DNA of 64,000 bases from Microcebus murinus (GCF_040939455.1 NC_134104.1:8269501-8333500), one strand, 5' to 3'. Numbered from the stretch's first letter, positions 34,971 through 46,427 are shown. The notes: a model not told the origin generated them from the sequence alone. Made by a program: numbers and translations.

Positions 34971-35840
34971 GTACTTTGAGACAAGAGTCTGCCAACCTCC
35001 TCTTTCCCAGAATATCAATAAACTCCTCTTTCCTTCTCCTAAAAAAATAAACAACAAAGGAAAGAAATCCCAAAGCAGGAGGCATTGGTTCAAGCTCAGC
35101 GCGAGGAGGGGTGGGAAGTCCTCCTCCCACAGGCAGCTCCGCGGGTCCCAGCAGAGCCCCACGCTGTTCTGAGAGGGGCCCGGCGTTCCCGTTCCCGCAC
35201 TTTCGTTTTGGGAAATACAGAGTGCTTTCCAACTCGGCCAGGTTTTTGTGTTTTGTGTTTGTCTTGTTTGGGGACAGGGATTAAAATTTAGCTTCCTTCA
35301 TAGGCCCGTGAAAACTGGTTTGGCCAGAAAGAGGGTTGATTTTTTGGCTCAGGTGTGAGTTTCAACCCAGCCCAACCGAAGTCGTCTCCAGAAGGTCGGA
35401 GTGGGAGCGTTCAGGGCGGAATTTCCAGCAAAAATGTCTTAGTGACCCTTTTAGGAGAATGAGTCCTGCAGCGCGTCGACTTGGCTTGGCCCTCAAGACA
35501 ACCTAAGTCCCCAGGCGTCCCCACGTTGGCCCCGGGACACAGCCATCGGTTCCTCCTCACGTGGGACATCCCAGAAGAGGACAGGGACTCGGGAAGTCCG
35601 AGTGTCTGTTAGGGCAGGCAGCAAATGCACGTGTGTTTTCGTAGTTGCCGGAACCAGTGTGATTCCGTCTCATTTTTTAAAAGCGGCACTGGATGTTTTG
35701 CTGCTGAGAAAAGCGACTACTGGGCTCCATATCTTTCTGATTACTGGGGAGAGTTTTTGTGCTGAGCGAGTTTCAGAGGTACCTTCTAGTTTTCCTGCAC
35801 TCGGCTCATGCCAGCAAGCTGCTTACAAGAATACCTCCTG
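34971..35840. other. Unique non-coding sequence
   Basis: No repeat or exon recognised; short poly-A at 35040. Confidence 0.45.
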
Positions 35841-35849
35841 ACTCGGTGC

Positions 35850-36215
35850 CAACTCCAAGATCATAATCAGTTGCAAATGTTTCGGGTGGATGAGTGATGA
35901 ATGCGGTAACTTTATCACTCCCGCCATTCTTCACTGTTAGCAAGCTGCAGAAATCTCACATGCAACCCCCGCCTTCCCTGCTTCCTCCTGCCCTCAACAG
36001 GCCTGTAAAAAATGATTAAAACAGCAGTGGGGAAGGACGGCTTGTCTGCCTCCAGGAAGAGCAGGGGCTCCGGGGGCACGCTGACCTCTCATCTGGGCCG
36101 ACAGGACACGATCAGGCACAATGAGTTTGCTGATCTCAACGGCAAGTGAGAATTTCACTCGCTGTTATTTTTCTCTGTATGTGACAATGTGTCACCCTCA
36201 TCTGGTCCCACAGTA
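35850..36215. promoter_or_regulatory. Candidate conserved non-coding block
   Basis: Repeat-free with 'gcggtaactttatcactcccgccattcttcac' and a perfect 15-bp palindrome GTGACA-ATG-TGTCAC (36181-36195), whose halves contain the TGACA core bound by TALE homeodomain proteins (MEIS/PKNOX family). Evidence is motif-level only. Confidence 0.25.
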
Positions 36216-36374
36216 CGACCGGCCCAGGGATGGCACCGGGAACATCCGGGTGTCCAGGAGGGGTTCAGAGTTACCTCCCCACCCACCCCGAAAGGTGGGT
36301 TCTCAGGCCCAGACCGGAAGGCCAGCATCCCTGGTGTCACGGCCGTCTTCTCTCTGAACACGCATGTGCTGGTG

Positions 36375-36540
36375 CATGCCAGTGGCTATTTGCGGTACCT
36401 CTACCTTGTGCCAGGTGCCCTGCCCAAAGCTGGGAACGAAACGACACTCGAGCCTCAAGGAGTCTGTGGGCTGAAGAGCAAAGACAGACAGGCAAGATGG
36501 GCAGGTAGAAGATCGTTCTAGGTGTGGATTGAGTGCCACG
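36375..36540 (-). repeat. Probable L2 relic, antisense
   Basis: 'tgtgccaggtgccctgcccaaagctggg', 'cctcaaggagtctgtgggctgaagagcaaagacagacaggc' fits the reverse-complement L2 3' end ('gtgccaggcactg..ggagcttacattct..gagacagacaa'). Confidence 0.5.
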
Positions 36541-36677
36541 GGCCAGCGTGTGGGATGCAAAGGCGGGGGCAATGCCCGTGTGGGGGTGGCAGCGCGTCTG
36601 GTTGGAGATCTCCCTGCACGCTTCTTCCGTGCAGTGGAGACACCCAGGGGACATCGGCCGGGCCACCATGGTCTCTG

Positions 36678-36925
36678 GATTCATTTCCTGAGGGCCGTTG
36701 TGACAAAGAACCACAACCAAGGTACGCAGACACCTGGCGTTCTCCCCGCGTCACTACGCAGCCTTCTGCTGAGGACACCAGCCACGCTGGGTTAGGGTCC
36801 ACCCGCTCCGGCACTGCCTCGTCTTCATCAATGACATCTTCACAATCCTATCTCCAAATAAGGTCACGTTCTGAGGTTTCGGGTGGCATGAACTTGGGTT
36901 TGGGGGACACTCCGCAACTCACTGC
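36678..36925 (-). mobile_element. MLT1-type LTR, antisense, internally deleted
   Basis: Both ends are visible on plus: 'gattcatttcctgagggccgttgtgacaaagaaccac' (start) and 'tcctatctccaaataaggtcacgttctgagg', 'acttgggtttgggggacac' (end). The middle of about 200 bp has been lost or replaced. Confidence 0.7.
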
Positions 36926-37750
36926 CGTCGCTATAGGGACTGCGGCTGGTGACATGGGGCCCCTTGCCTGACGCAGTGGCCGTTGGTTGCCGGCATAAGG
37001 AGGTGAGCAGATAGAGAGTTTCAGGGACGTGTGCCGAGTTTAATGCAGCAGGGACCTCTTGACAGGTCACCAAGCACCGGAGGAGGCCGGGAATGAGGAC
37101 CAGGCCCTGCAGAAGGGGGCTGGGAGGAGCGTGGGAGGGGGCAGCCCAGGGCCCAGTGTGGAGACCGGACTGGAAGCGGGGCCGGCTGTGCAGACAGGGA
37201 GGCCGTGGAGGAGGCCTGGCAGGCAGGCACAGGGGCCCGGCCTTCCAGATGCCACCGAGGAACCCGGCAGCGGGCTGGGTGAGGCATGACCCTTTGACCT
37301 CTCTCGAAAGGGTGACTCTTAGCAAACCTACTTACTGTAGGGCCCCTCAATTTCTCCCTGAGCATCTATTAATAGCTATTAAAACTCTGCCCTGGGGTGC
37401 TTTGATGTAGCATAACCATAAAACAAAGTCTACAGATGTTTCTATTTCTACACCGAGGAAAGCCAAGCGCTCGGTCAACCTTCTGGGCCCCAGGGAGAGA
37501 AGCTAAGCCTGCGTCATCAAGACGGTGGCCGGACCCCCCAAGGCAACCACGGCGTGTCTCGGCTCTCTCAGGGTCCCTGTGAAACACCCGATATATTGTA
37601 TTTTCAAGAGAAAAATGTTTGAAATTCACTGAAATTTAAATGTACCTTGGGCCCCCCCAGTGTCTGGGGGGGCTGTCTAGAAAGGCAGTACTCCCAGTCA
37701 ATCAGAACGCAGGGTAGTCACCGTCCCGAAAGGCAGCCTTTGGTGACACT
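36926..37750. other. GC-rich unique sequence
   Basis: No repeat or exon recognised. Frames to 153 codons have no domain. Confidence 0.4.
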
Positions 37751-37754
37751 GGTT

Positions 37755-38105
37755 TATTCCTTCTTTCAGCCATTCAATAAATAATCTATCGCACGCCGTC
37801 TATGTGCCGGGCTGTGCTGTAGCTGCTGGGACAGAGCAGCGAGCACTGCAGGTGAGGGTGTCTGTCCTCCTTACAGCTCACAGTCCGGGGGACAGAGAGG
37901 TCAGGGACTCAGTAACACGCCAGGGCTGCAGAGCGTCATCCGTGCCCAGGAGAGAAAACAAGCACGGAAGGTGTAGGGAAGTGTCTGCGCCGTGAGGCCA
38001 GGGGACGGTTGCAAGGAGCAAGGTGGCCAGGGCAGAGGTCCCTTGGGGAGGTGACACTTGAGTGAAGACAGGAAGGAGGGGAGGAAGTTCTCTGGCTCGA
38101 GTCCA
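37755..38105 (-). repeat. L2 LINE 3' end, antisense
   Basis: 'ttcagccattcaataaataatctatcgcacgccgtctatgtgccgggctgtgctg', 'gctgctgggacagagcagcgagcac', 'ttacagctcacagtccgggggacagagag', 'ggggaggtgacacttgagtgaagac' match reverse-complement L2 in order. Confidence 0.8.
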
Positions 38106-38840
38106 TCTTCAGTGTCTGTACCTGGGCAGGCGACCTCCTCCAGTCCCCACCCTCGGGGGCGACAGGCGCCTGTGCCGACCAGCTGCGGTTCTGACCGCAG
38201 CCCCAGCGGTTCGGATCGGCCTGTGGCTGGAACGACCCCCGGAGGCAGTTCCGGCCTCACCTGCCCTCCTCCGGGAAATGTTTCAGAGGAGGTTCGGTCT
38301 CCGCAGAAAGCAGGCAAAGGAAAAATACCCCTCCCCCAGCCTCTGTGGGGTGCCCGAGGCCCCCCCACCCCGCACCTGCCAGTCGCTCCTGCTCCTCATC
38401 AATTTTCTTTTCAACACCAAATACATCTTTCTCATTTTGCAGCATTTCCTTGCGTGTCTGCCACTTTTGGCTACAGCACGGACTCTCGGTAGCCGAGGGG
38501 GCTGTGTGTGTTGAACGAACACCTGAAGGAACATAAACGTCTTGCTTGAAGCCAACAGCCCTTTCTTGCAATCTGCATTGCTGCTCATGCTGACAGAAAT
38601 CATAGCACGATGGACAAATTATAAAAAAAGAAAACACCAGAAGTTAACTCTCTGGGCACCATGCCACAGGATAAAGCAGGAAGCCCATTCTCTAGGCATC
38701 TGCTGAGTTAATAATTGGGCCATTGTGCATGGTTTGGGAATTAAAAGTGGGGAAAAAAAACCCACGGTTTTTGCTCTCAGGGAGCTCACAGCCTAGCTGG
38801 GCACGACACGCAGAGAGATCACCATTGTGAATTGTTCAGC
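38106..38840. other. Unique sequence
   Basis: GC-rich first half, AT-rich second half. No recognised element. Confidence 0.4.
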
Positions 38841-38844
38841 AGCT

Positions 38845-39320
38845 GGAACGTTCGGGGCACGCGGGAGCCTGGAGAGGGACGGCCGGGGCAGGCCGGGGCA
38901 CCGGCGGCGTCCGGGGAGGCCTGGGCTTTGGAGAGCGGAGAGCCCCTTGCTCCTCGCGCGTGGACTCGGAAGGGCCCTCCTCATCGCCCCCAGGTCTTCC
39001 TGGAGAATCTCGCACCTCCTCCGCCCCGGGCCCCCCACCAACCTCAGGGTCATGGGCGCCTCCGGCACCGGGGATGGACCCTGCTCCACCGGGACCAGGC
39101 GGGAGAGGGGAGAGGCAGCAGTCGCGGGGTCAGTCGGGGAACCACCCAGGCGTGCCGGCTGGCAGAGACCAGACCTGCCCGGGACCCGGCCCCCGCCCTG
39201 GAGAAGCTGCAGAACATTCCGGGCTGCACGGGCCCTGCTCCCACGCCTTGGGGGCCCCGCTTTCCGAGCTGCATGCCGACACTGGGCTCTGGGGCGGGGC
39301 TGGTTCCGTTCTCACTGGTG
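38845..39320. promoter_or_regulatory. CpG-rich patch (CpG-island-like)
   Basis: About 30 CpG in the first 320 bp at roughly 70% GC, observed/expected about 0.75. Three overlapping frames of 126-177 codons run on plus with P/G/R-rich translation typical of CpG-rich DNA rather than protein. No repeat match. Confidence 0.4.
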
Positions 39321-39324
39321 TCTT

Positions 39325-39840
39325 GGTCAACAGATACTGAATATTTAGCGAGTCCCCATGAATAGGTACCCGACCCTGCTCCAGCACGGGGCAAACTAGT
39401 CTCAGACGCTGCTTCCACGGAGCGTGTGGCCCGGCCAGGAGACAGACACTCACACACCTGCCCTGATCACACGAACATGCGTCTCCCGGGGGCCAGGGTC
39501 GGGACAGCACACAGCCAGGGGGTCTGACCCACTAGGTGCCGAGGTTGTTTCCTGGAGGTCACCAGGCAAGGAGGGGACAGAAGAGTGTGCCTGGTGGAAG
39601 GAACAGCCCGTGCAGAGGCCCTGGGGGGGAGGGGCTCGCGGTGACTCCCAGGGACGGACAAAAGGCCGTGGGAGCCGGAGTTGAGGGCCAGGGGGTGCAG
39701 GGAGGGAGAGAAGCCCAAGATGGGGGGAGCTCACCCTGCAGAGCCTGCGACTCACCTGGACGGCCGTGTCCCGCTCCTCCCAAGGGCAGCGGGAAGCCAC
39801 GGGGGGGGGGGGGGGCATTAAAAACGGAAGTGACACAGCC
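39325..39840 (-). repeat. L2 LINE relic, antisense
   Basis: 'acagatactgaatatttagcgagtcccc' at the start, 'gcctggtggaaggaacagcccgtgcagaggccctg' further on, and 'tgacacagccaggtgg' near the end, fit reverse-complement L2. A G15 run (39801-39815) lies in it. Confidence 0.55.
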
Positions 39841-40284
39841 AGGTGGTGTTTGAAAAGACGGGTTTGCCGCCCTGTCGGAGAACTGCTCTTTCTGAAAGAA
39901 GTAAGGGCTCACCTCGCGCCGGTCGCCACTCACAACTCAACGTAGCAGTCAGGGTGGGCGACCCCTGGGGCACGTGGCCGCCAGCTGGCTACAGGTCTCG
40001 CAGCCGGGGTCTGCAGCCACATCACGACCTGGCCCCGGGAGAGCCTGGGGCTGAGGGCTCATTAGTGCCAGAGGCTTGGCGCGGGGACCGTCTCGTTTCA
40101 CTCTCCCACAATTGATCCATCATGTCGGAACCAGCCGGCGGCACCTGCACGTGTTTCTGATTCCCGTAATGGCCCCGGGCTCTGCTGAGCCTCGCTCGGG
40201 TCTGTCTGACAGGTTCACGGTGCTCTGGAAAGCCCTGTCGGAAGGTTCCTTTCGGTCTCCTTATTATACAACGTTTTATTAATA
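39841..40284. other. Unique sequence
   Basis: No recognised element. Confidence 0.4.
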
Positions 40285-40434
40285 GGCACAGGGTCTCACT
40301 CTGTCCCCCAAGCTGGGATGCAATGGCACAATCATAGCTCACTGCAGCCCTGAACCCCTGGCCTCCAGTGATCCTCCCGCCTCAGCCTCCCAAGCACCTG
40401 GGACTGCAGGCATGCACCACTAAGCCCGGCTTCT
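40285..40434 (-). repeat. Alu monomer (FLAM/left-arm like), antisense
   Basis: 'cagggtctcactctgtcccccaagctgggatgcaatggcacaatcatagctcactgcagccctgaacccctgg' to 'atgcaccactaagcccggc' is one Alu arm only, antisense. It may be a fossil monomer or a truncated Alu. Confidence 0.85.
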
Positions 40435-40479
40435 ACACAACCATTTTAAGAGATTTTTTTTTTTAAAAAAAAATTTTGT

Positions 40480-40750
40480 TTTCTGATCCTTTGAAAACAT
40501 GCATGTACTCCATGTCATTCCAACATACTGTTGCAAGTGGGTAAGACCTGCGTACGTTAGAAAAATCTGAGACATAAATGGGTGCACAGTAAAGTCTGTG
40601 TACCAGAGACAACCACTGATAACCGGTTGCTTACAGACATTCTAGTGCATGTACCATAAATGCACCATAACGCCCCCAACCTATTATATTTAGAACACTT
40701 TTCAACTTGAAAACATAGACTCTGCTTTAAAGTCCATTTCCTAGGAATGT
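40480..40750. repeat. Probable old L1-like relic
   Basis: 'gtctgtgtaccagagacaaccactgataaccgg' and 'ttacagacattctagtgcatgtacc' resemble the 'cagagataaccactgttaacattttgg' segment of old L1 3' regions. Tentative. Confidence 0.35.
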
Positions 40751-40779
40751 TCCAACTTAAAAAGCACTATTTTCATTTA

Positions 40780-41001
40780 GTGCACAACCTCAGCCCATTG
40801 CCACCTGGTCACTCCTTGCCGTGGGAGTGTCCCATGCGTTGTAGGACATCGAGCAGCACCCCGACCGTCCCCACTAGGTGCCAATAGTAACACTGCCCCC
40901 TGCCCAGTCATGACAACCAAAATTGTCTCCTGATCCTGCCACATGTCCTCGTGGGGGTGGGAGCTGGCAAAAGCACCTCCAAACGAGAACCACTGACTCA
41001 T
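40780..41001 (-). mobile_element. MER20 (hAT-Charlie) element, antisense
   Basis: On plus: 'gcacaacctcagcccattg', 'gcgttgtaggacatcgagcagcacc', 'ccactaggtgccaatagtaacactgccccctgcccagtcatgacaaccaaaattgtctcc', 'cacatgtcctcgtggggg', and 'cgagaaccactgac'. This is a full-length reverse-complement MER20. MER20 copies are known to have been reused as regulatory DNA in placental mammals. Confidence 0.9.
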
Positions 41002-41096
41002 GGTGGTTATCTGGAACGCACTCTCTATCTCATTAAAAGAAGAAAGTGGGGGATTCACAAAAATTCAAAACTCTGATGAGATTAAAAATCAGTGTT

Positions 41097-41420
41097 GGCC
41101 AGGCACAGTGGCTCACGCCTGTAATCCTAGCACTCTGGGAGGCTGAGGCGGGCAGATCCCTCAAGGTCAGGAGTTTGAAACCAGCCTAAGCAAGAGTGAG
41201 ACCTCGTCTCTACTATAAGTAGAAAGAAATTAATTGGCCAACTAAAAATATGCAGAAAAAATTAGCCGGGCATGGTGGTGCATGCCTGTAGTCCCAGCTA
41301 CTGGGGAGGCTGAGGCAGGAGGATCACTTGAGCCCAGGAGTTTGAGGTTGCTGTGAGCTAGGCTGATGCCATGGCACTCTAGCCTGGGCAACAAAGTGAG
41401 ACTCCGTCTCTAAATTAATA
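41097..41420 (+). repeat. Alu, lemur type
   Basis: 'ggccaggcacagtggctcacgcctgtaatcctagcactctggg', lemur linker 'agtagaaagaaattaattggccaac', right arm, 'gggcaacaaagtgagactccgtctc', short A/T-rich tail. CpGs are largely decayed, so it is older than the 33.2-kb copy. Confidence 0.97.
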
Positions 41421-41880
41421 AATAATCATTTAAAGATTGGCTGTAAGTTGAAAATTATTGAAGTTTGGTGATGGATCCATGGGAGTTCATTATACTACAT
41501 TTACTATTTTTCATATGTTTGAAATTTTTTAAAAATAAAAAGGTAAATGTTCGCATCATGTTTATAATTTTTCATAATGAAAAAAGGTAAGTGTTTGCGT
41601 GCAGGAAAATTCAATGAAGAGGAAGGGAAGGAAAGGCAGCAACTAGAACGCAAACAAAAAGTACCTGAGCTGAGACTATGTACATATTTGCTAGGGGTGG
41701 ATTTGAATCTGAAATTCTCACAGTCAACCCAAAGAGGTAACATGATCAGTTAGAAGCATCCCAGTGTTTAGTGATAAAAAATAAACCGGTTGCTCAAAAC
41801 AAGCATGGCTCTTCCTAGCCACAAACCCTGAAAGAAATGTCGCAGGGCAGTTTCCTTGCTGCACAGGGAATGCTTTGACT
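41421..41880. other. AT-rich unique sequence
   Basis: No recognised gene. Two near-copies of 'aaaaaggtaa(a/g)tgt' (41538 and 41582) about 45 bp apart indicate a small duplication. Confidence 0.4.
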
Positions 41881-41899
41881 CTGACAGCTTTCTAGCACG

Positions 41900-41995
41900 T
41901 TCCTGGACGCACTGACTCAGACTCTGGGATGTGGCCTGAGATTTTGCCTTCTTGACCAGTTTTCTTTAGACGTGAGTCAGTAAGATAAGACTAAT
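41900..41995. promoter_or_regulatory. AP-1/MARE-like pair plus GATA motif
   Basis: TGACTCA at 41913-41919, TGAGTCA at 41973-41979 and AGATAAG at 41983-41989, all perfect cores within 80 bp of unique DNA. This combination is typical of enhancer elements bound by AP-1/NF-E2-type and GATA factors. Function is inferred. Confidence 0.35.
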
Positions 41996-43170
41996 GTGCA
42001 ATCTAGTAAAAGTAATTCTGCAAAAGGGGGACATAATGTACTCTTATAGGTAGCTCTCTGAAGATCTGGATTAATCCAAGAATAAACTTCAGAGTAGCTA
42101 GAGGTTGGACGACCTCAGAAATATTATTTCTCTCCAAGCTTTTAAGAAGTCCCGGGTTACAGTCTCTGCTTCCTGGAAGGCGGCTGTTCAGGGGAACGCA
42201 CTGTGCTCTTGCAGCCGGAGAGAGAGCTGAGGTCTCTTAGAGAAGCTGACCATCCTCGGCGAGGTCATGGTCCAAGGAGAGGTCAAGGCGCCCCCTCCCA
42301 CCTGGGCAGGCATATGCCGGGGATGTTCCTGCAGAAGCAAACTTGGCTTTTAGCACTCTGAAATTCCTGGCCATGATCATTTCAATTTAGCGCCAAAAAA
42401 AAAAAAAGTTAAACTGCTCACTCTAGCTATAAAAACATCACAAAAAGTACCCACAGAGCCCTCAACTTTAATAGATACAACTTCTCTTTGAGATGTAGTC
42501 GAACACAGAGTGGAGACAGATACAACCACATTCAAACAATAATAATTATTTGGCCTGTTTTTTTCCTAAATATTTCAAGGAGCAAAAAAAAAAAAAATGT
42601 GGCCAGAATGATCCAAATCCCTGCAGACTTGGGCAACTTAAGAGGAATGTGGGCACGAAGAGCCCATCTAGTTAAGGAAATTACAATCCTCTGCAGACCA
42701 CGAGTGATTGAAGGTGACACATTTGATGGTTGTCTTTGATCTTCTGGAGGGATAAAGGGCCTCCTTGCCTCCAAAAATACTGCATTTGCTCCTGATGCCT
42801 GGGCGCGATACCCAATTTCTGTGAAGGATTATGTGTAGCGAGCAGCCCTGGACAGGCGTGGGGACGCAGAGACGGACGGCTCCTCACCCAGCCCGGGGAC
42901 GGAGCTTACCCTGCGTCTCCTTGTTACCTCATTTCTGCCCGTTCAAACTTAAAACGCCACGGCTCTTTGAAAGTACTGCATTTGAATCTCTATTTTTTAA
43001 AGATCAATTCTTTAAACCTCCAAACTCTGAGCAACTCCCGTAGCTCTGCTTTAAGTGGAGAGAGTGCAGAAGAGAGAGCCCTGCCCCCCTCCGCTCTCCC
43101 TGTCCTCGGGTTCCAGAAATGCCTGGAGTCCCCAGGGGCCCCTGCACTGGTCGGAGGCTGGAGAGTCGTT
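41996..43170. other. Unique sequence
   Basis: Poly-A tracts at 42396 and 42586. No exon or named repeat recognised. Confidence 0.4.
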
Positions 43171-43400
43171 TATTTTTCAATTACCAGCAGCAATGCAAGC
43201 GTTCTGCTTCGTATTCACAAATGCTATGGCACTGGCCTGATATTTACAATCCCTCCAACCAACGAGCAAACTGCAATTGGCACCCGCTGCAGTAGCCAGG
43301 ATTAATAGCACAGAGCATTGTGGTTTTGTTATTAAGTTACTTTCAGCAATTAGTAAATTTATCGTCCTAATTGTTTTCACATGGCTGCTCTGTGCACATG
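43170..43400. promoter_or_regulatory. Candidate conserved non-coding element
   Basis: Repeat-free, AT-rich, densely packed with homeodomain-like and SOX-like words ('caattaccagcagcaatgcaag', 'aggattaatagc', 'cattgtggttttg', 'gcaattagtaaattta', 'cctaattgttttc'). It has the texture of deeply conserved developmental enhancers. No frame is conserved through it. Needs alignment to confirm. Confidence 0.4.
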
Positions 43401-44279
43401 TCTTAACTTCGCCGATGTCCTTAAAAGCTTGCTCCTGTCATCGTATTTCACTGTGATCACTGCCCATCTCCCCAAACTGTCCAACCCCATCAAAAGCTGA
43501 TTTGCAGTCGGGTCAGCAGGAAGGAGGAGGAAGAGTTCATTTCAAAGTCCACGGCATCTTTGGATAAAAAGAGAAATGTCGTTTGGTTTGGTCTCCCCGT
43601 GTGTATCTGAGAGTGCGCTCGGTGGGCGGGAATAGCTGCCCGTGGTTAATGCACGGGAAAGTCCAAATTCTCCCCAGTCATGGATTTGCTGCAAATCCCA
43701 AATCCCAACTCCTAAGCGTCCTATGGACACAGTCAAATGTGGCCGGCAGGGACGGCCTTCTGAGCCGTTCTACAGAACTTTGCTCCAGGCTCCAGGGAGG
43801 AGCAAGGTTGTAGGGTGCCCAGAGTCTAGCAGACCTGCCCTGTGGGTGGGGTCTGGATGCCCCAGAGCTCGGCTGCTCCACCTGCAGGGCTGGAAACCTG
43901 GGTAGGAGGGAGCCAGGAGCCCATGTGACTCCTGGGTTTTCTGGTGTCACCTACTGGGTCCCCAAATTGAAACCCAGCCACTAGCCTCCCAGCCAGGGCA
44001 GGTGCAGCTCAGCATGGCCGGTGGAGTTGATGACTCGGGCCCCCACCCTGGCTGCCGGTTTGGGGACCCTTAGGTGACTCAGTTTCCCCACCTAGCAAAT
44101 AGTCCCTATCATCAGGCACTCTCTTTCCCACTTTAGAAATCAAGTACAGACTTAGGCGAGAACAGAGAGAAATGCTGTGGCAGAGGGTGGCTCATTACTG
44201 CAGATTAGCTTGTTTTTGGACTGGCCACACACTTGGGAGGGAGGGACACGCACCTGTGTAAACGACAGTGCAGCACGTC
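43401..44279. other. Unique sequence
   Basis: No recognised element. An AP-1-like 'gtgactcagtttcccc' at 44073 may be a MIR remnant. Confidence 0.4.
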
Positions 44280-44281
44280 AC

Positions 44282-44480
44282 AGTGCGTCCTGGAGCCTGA
44301 TCCTGAGCTCAAGTCCCAGCTTGACCATTCCTTAGCCTTGAGACCCGTTGCCTCAATTTACTCTTTTGTAAAATGGGCACAATGAGAGAATCCTTGTCAT
44401 TTTTGTGACAATCACATAAAGCCAAAGTGCACTTAGCATGGTGCCTAAAACATGACAAGTGTTTGATAAGTGTTATTATC
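44282..44480 (-). repeat. MIR SINE, antisense
   Basis: 'ctgagctcaagtcccagcttgaccattccttagccttgagacc', 'ctcaatttactcttttgtaaaatgggcacaatgagagaatcc', 'gcacttagcatggtgcctaaaacatgac' is reverse-complement MIR in order. Confidence 0.85.
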
Positions 44481-46200
44481 AAATAATAACATATTTATTA
44501 AATTTTAGGAAGAATCTCAGAACAGCAAGACAGAAAGTCTCTCCTGAGCATCCTGACCCACTCCCCCTCCCTGTCTTCACCGTCCCTGGGTCCTTCTTTT
44601 TCTGTCCCCCCACCCACCCAAACGGGGGTCCAGGAGAGCAGGGGCCTGTTTTGTTCACGGCGATTCCCCTTGCCCCCCCCACAGTGCTGGCGCATAATGA
44701 AAGAAGACAGGCAGAGAAGGAGGAGCCGCTGCACGCTCTCTGAGCGCCTCTGTTAGGAACTGGGGCTCCCTCCAACCCAGAGGGTAGCCCCTGCCCCAGC
44801 AGCTGGGCCCCTCTGCCCTCCCTTGGGGCGGAGGGGGGAGGGGACCTGTTGAAACCTACTGGGGCGGTCACATCCCTCCGGCCAGGCAGGAGAAGGACAC
44901 TCCCCTGCTTCAGGTTGTGTGCTACCCAATCCTGTTCTACGCACACACATTAGAAGCTGAAATGCAGTATGCAAATGTGTTCCCAGCAAGAAGGCCAACG
45001 CTGGCCCTGGTGTCCTTTCTGGAAAGAGCAGTACTCCCCGGGGCAGGACAGGCTTGGGCTGCGGGAGGGACCCAGAGCCCACGGTGGTAATTCCACTCCG
45101 GGTGTCAATTATTCATTGAGCTGCGCCGGGCACTGGCTGTGCGTGGCCACCTGCGGGCCGAGCCCCGCAGCGCTCCAGGGGCTGCTCGGAGGTCTGTCGG
45201 TCAAGGTGGGGCCTGATCAAGGACAGTCACCAGGCTCCGAGGAGGGGAAGGCCATGCACTGGTGTCAAGCCACCCAGGAGAGGTGAGTGCCCAGCCAGGG
45301 GCGTTTCTTTCCCTCCCAGCCTGGGGAGCGTTGCTATAGAATCTGGTTCCGGCTGGCCCCAGGAGCCCACAGCGCCGGGACCCCTGTCGGTAGGCTGTGG
45401 TGTCAGAGGGGACTCTGGCTGTCGGTCACAGGAGGAGCAGATGACCAGAGGACAGAAACAAAGGAGTTTGGGCCTTCCTCTATTTCATATGTGACAGGAA
45501 CAAGATCTGGAACCTCGTGAGGCTATGTGAGGCCGGTTCTCCCCGGGCAAGTGAAGTCGGAATTTTCCAGGCAGGGGGGAGGGCCAGTATGAGGTTGATT
45601 TAAATGTCTTAGAAAGTCCGCAACTAACTCTCAAATGGTTCACACACCCTCGCACACGTGTGCACACACGTTTATTTACAGAGAGAGCAATCTCGGCAGA
45701 GATCTATATCCTAACACAAAAGAAACTGTAGTTAAGGCAGTGGGTAGCAGCTACCCATCGCAAAGACACTGTTAAAACAAAACCAAGGAAAGTAAGGCAG
45801 GGACCAAAGTAGCCCCTCACCATAGACCTGTGCCCCGGATCATTCTGCTGAGCATTTGGGGCACATTTTTTTTTAGGTTTTCTATAGAAGTTTTCTGAAT
45901 TTTGTGTGGAACTGTTATTGACAATACAGCAATTCCACCACATTAATCATTGGCCCTTGGAGAAGCTAAGTAGTGATAAGAATGCTTAGAAAGTAGAGAA
46001 TAAGGACAAAGTTTTATTTCTGGAGGAAGGCCAGCATGCTTTCTCTTATTAGATAATGAATGTTATAAAATTCAACTCTCCCTTTTTGCTTTGGCTGCCG
46101 GTAAGCTCAGAGTTGAGTTTTTTGCTTGCAATTATTGCAGCTTCTTTTAGGATTAGGATTTGGATATGATCATTTCCATCCTTTTGTTACTTGGCTCTTC
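44481..46200. other. Unique sequence
   Basis: GC-rich to 45.5 kb and AT-rich after. Frames to 155 codons without domains. 'cacacgtgtgcacacacgt' at 45653 is a local simple tract. Confidence 0.4.
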
Positions 46201-46202
46201 TA

Positions 46203-46206
<4 letters not shown>

Positions 46207-46238
<32 letters not shown>
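46207..46238 (+). repeat. (CA)n microsatellite
   Basis: About 15 uninterrupted CA units. Confidence 0.97.
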
Positions 46239-46239
<1 letters not shown>

Positions 46240-46427
46240 CTTTGTACCAGTTTGCTTAAACCTATGACATTTGTTGCAAGTCATTTCAAATCATCCTTTA
46301 AAAATGTGTGGCCATCTTTTTAAAAAATAAGGTAAAAATGTGCTGAGCTTAATACATGGTGAACCCTCAACAAGTACCAGCCTGAGTAACTGACTGTCTA
46401 AAAGGGAGAAGGCATCCTTTAGATTAG

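Noticed and set aside
38827..39365. Overlapping 173-, 177- and 126-codon plus frames
   Set aside because: Three frames open at once in CpG-rich DNA is what composition predicts; no exon borders or domain seen.
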